Shown here: positions 62,441-64,000 of the stretch, one piece after another
Position numbering within the stretch: the stretch's first letter is position 1
Layout of the letters: every line of letters begins with the position of its first letter
Assembly: GCF_027186265.1 (NCBI RefSeq)
Contig: NZ_CP114176.1
Span: 2,170,001 to 2,234,000 of the forward strand
From: Lentibacillus daqui
GTDB taxonomy: Bacteria > Bacillota > Bacilli > Bacillales > Amphibacillaceae
Length of the DNA stretch: 64,000 nucleotides
Direction: 5' to 3'
Made by a program: the position numbers and the translations under genes
The notes under the pieces: generated by a model
What the model was told of the DNA's origin: nothing
Database searches by the model: none
What the model saw: only the letters and a program-made list of their open reading frames with translations

Positions 62441-63220
62441 TTATTGATATTCATCAACATCTAATAGTTGAATATAGTGTTCGATTTCCGTTTTCCTCTT
62501 TGAAAGCCTGTCTAAAAAATAGCTTTTTTTATCTGGGTTTATCCGGTAAATAGGTCCCGCAACGGTTAACGATCCGAGAATTTTCTTATCCCTACCAAAG
62601 ATAGGAACCCCGATACCGAAAACATCTTCTGAAAATTCCCCTTCTGAGTAACACCACCCCTGTTGTTTGATTTCCTGCAGACTGCTTAAAATTTCTTCTT
62701 TGTCTACTAAGGTTCTATCGGTAAATTTTTTTGTCCCGTTTTGAAGAATTTTCATTTGTTCTTCTAGAGGCAGGAACGCCATAATTACTTTACATGAAGC
62801 CCCGGCATAGAGAGGGGTTTTATAGCCGATGGATACGGCAAATTTAATTTGCTGAGGGCTTTCCGAAATTTCCACCGTTGTACCAGCAAAACCATCTCTC
62901 CATGTCAAAAATACAGATTCATTTGTCTCATTACTAAGCGAATTCATGATAGGAACAGCAAAGTCGGATAAATGAACCTTATGCCGAGCAGCCGATAATA
63001 AGTCAAGCATCTTTGATCCGAGTTCATACCTTTTGGTCACATGATCCTGTACCAAAAACCCTTTGCTTTCGTAAGTCTTTAATATCCGGTATAAGACGGT
63101 ATGATTCATATCCATTTCCTTGGCAAGTTCTCTTAAACCCCATTCTGAATTTTGTTCAGTGAACTTACTTAATACATCTAACGCGGTTCCTAAAGTTTTT
63201 AAAGTCATACGCATCACCAC
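62441..63220 (-). CDS. IclR-family transcriptional regulator
   Basis: A 259-residue regulator: winged HTH (residues about 8-65, WGLRELAKEMDMNHTVLYRI) and an effector-binding GAF-like domain (about 80-250, with YAGASCKVIMAFLP and FSEDVFGIGVPIFG). It probably controls the downstream OPT gene and perhaps the upstream hyuB unit in response to a substrate. The start is uncertain: GTG at 63220 or ATG at 63214 or 63208. A dispersed repeat ends nine bases upstream. Confidence 0.88.
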   Translation of the reverse strand: MVMRMTLKTLGTALDVLSKFTEQNSEWGLRELAKEMDMNHTVLYRILKTYESKGFLVQDHVTKRYELGSKMLDLLSAARHKVHLSDFAVPIMNSLSNETNESVFLTWRDGFAGTTVEISESPQQIKFAVSIGYKTPLYAGASCKVIMAFLPLEEQMKILQNGTKKFTDRTLVDKEEILSSLQEIKQQGWCYSEGEFSEDVFGIGVPIFGRDKKILGSLTVAGPIYRINPDKKSYFLDRLSKRKTEIEHYIQLLDVDEYQ

Positions 63221-63228
63221 TTTTCAAG

Positions 63229-63441
63229 GATGTTCAAAAAGTCCGATAAAAATGACACATAGGATTTCTCCCGCCTTAACGGGCGGTAAGATCCGCCACT
63301 TCAACGGTCGGGGAACTAAAGAAAATGATTAGGGATCAACTGCCCGTAAAGGTCCGATTGGTCGGCTAGTTTCTAATTCCGATGCAAAAAACAGCGCCGC
63401 CTCGAACTTCTCGGTCCTTTTTGTTCTCACTTTTTGAACAC
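63229..63441. repeat. Dispersed TGTTCAAAAAG-type repeat, complete copy, inverted
   Basis: Begins GATGTTCAAAAAGTCCGATA and ends CTCACTTTTTGAACACG. The right end, read inverted, contains AAAAAGGACCGAGAAGTTCG as in the copies at 643 and 12787. It fills the space between the second hyuB gene and the IclR gene, including the expected IclR promoter. Confidence 0.7.
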
Positions 63442-63449
63442 GTTTCTTA

Positions 63450-64000
63450 TTAATCATCTTTTAACTTTACATCAAATAGTTTCTCTGCCTCTGCTTTACT
63501 AAAAAATTCATTTTTGACATCCAGTTTCACTTTTTCTTTATCTCTTAACTTAGGATCACCATAGCCTCCTCCTGAAGGTGTGACCAATTGAACAACGTCG
63601 CCTTTATTCAACCCCATTCTTGTTGACACTCCAAACGGGCCAACAACTTCTCCGTCTTTTCGATAAACCTTTATCAGGCTGGATGCACCGTCATTCCCAC
63701 CGTTCATCCCCCACGGTTTAAATGAAAATCTTCCATAACTTGCCGATAGATGTTGCTTATCACTTAAAATTTCATACGATCGAACAACACCTTTACCACC
63801 AATAAATTCACCAGCGCCACTACTGTCATCACGGAAACTGTATTCCTTTACCCTTACACCATACTTTATTTCTGCTACCTCGATGGGAACATTATATGTT
63901 TCACCGTCTCCCATACAGAATTGTCCACCCTGACCGTCGTGATTATTACCTGCTCCCCAACCACCTACAGAAGGCTCTACAATAAGGAAATCATCGTTTG
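63450..64000 (-). CDS. HyuB-type hydantoinase/oxoprolinase subunit, C-terminal part
   Basis: A minus-strand frame open to the window edge, 183 codons. The sequence NDDFLIVEPSVGGWGAGNNH, NVPIEVAEIKYGVRVKEYSF and the end VTPSGGGYGDPKLRDKEKVK align with the last third of the HyuB at 53478. The N-terminal part is outside the window. It is a second, diverged copy, so a second hyuAB set probably lies to the right. Confidence 0.88.
   Translation of the reverse strand, partial: NDDFLIVEPSVGGWGAGNNHDGQGGQFCMGDGETYNVPIEVAEIKYGVRVKEYSFRDDSSGAGEFIGGKGVVRSYEILSDKQHLSASYGRFSFKPWGMNGGNDGASSLIKVYRKDGEVVGPFGVSTRMGLNKGDVVQLVTPSGGGYGDPKLRDKEKVKLDVKNEFFSKAEAEKLFDVKLKDD

Noticed and set aside
1..64000. CRISPR arrays, tRNA or rRNA genes, prophage or conjugation genes
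   Set aside because: No regularly spaced direct repeats, cloverleaf-like sequences, rRNA segments or phage/transfer gene runs were seen by reading both strands.

Overview
The window reads as chromosome of a low-GC Gram-positive endospore former of the Bacillaceae, probably a halotolerant genus near Oceanobacillus or Virgibacillus. The evidence is gene order (suhB/ykzI/yktB/yktA, SR1, pdhDCBA, def, rpoY-rnjA, ktr, ykuV-ykuU-ykuT-ykuS, darB, ykuE, ykyB, ykuC follow Bacillus subtilis synteny), sporulation genes (Spo0E-like, YjcZ-like with a sigma-K-type promoter), strong AGGAGG ribosome sites, frequent GTG/TTG starts and a BCCT osmolyte transporter. The genus is inference.

Region 1 (1-30 kb) is a conserved core. 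It holds the pyruvate dehydrogenase operon, RNA polymerase epsilon and RNase J1, the peroxiredoxin/thioredoxin-like pair, a c-di-AMP-binding CBS protein, membrane and wall proteins, signal peptidase I and RpoN (sigma-54). Small features beyond the long genes include SR1 RNA with its 36-residue SR1P peptide, a Fur-regulated-basic-protein-like peptide, a 31-residue cationic ORF, three Fur/PerR-type boxes and a GC-rich multi-hairpin element at 1394-1632. Copies of a short dispersed repeat starting with TGTTCAAAAAG sit in several gene 5' regions.

Region 2 (30-39 kb) is an accessory acyl-CoA catabolic block on the minus strand: MFS carrier, acyl-CoA ligase, DUF35 protein, thiolase-like protein and acyl-CoA dehydrogenase. 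An IS1182-type element interrupts it, the dehydrogenase carries a frameshift, and candidate cre and dyad operators lie in its promoters.

Region 3 (39-64 kb) is the most interesting part: an imino-acid utilisation island that I infer is run by sigma-54. A PAS/AAA+ enhancer-binding regulator (44907-46634) lies among seven -24/-12 promoters, all with GG and GC separated by ten bases. One side encodes an FAD oxidase, an active and a catalytically dead proline racemase-family protein, a DapA-family deaminase and an aldehyde dehydrogenase. The other side encodes two ferredoxin-like subunits and an FAD/NAD oxidoreductase. Together they match the 4-hydroxyproline to 2-oxoglutarate route. Further right are an NhaC-type carrier, HyuA/HyuB, an NCS1 permease, another racemase, an M24 prolidase-like peptidase, an aldo/keto reductase, an OPT transporter with an IclR regulator, and the end of a second HyuB. 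A decayed POT peptide transporter also lies here. I infer that the island takes up and degrades proline/hydroxyproline peptides or cyclic derivatives. No tRNA, rRNA or CRISPR array was seen.
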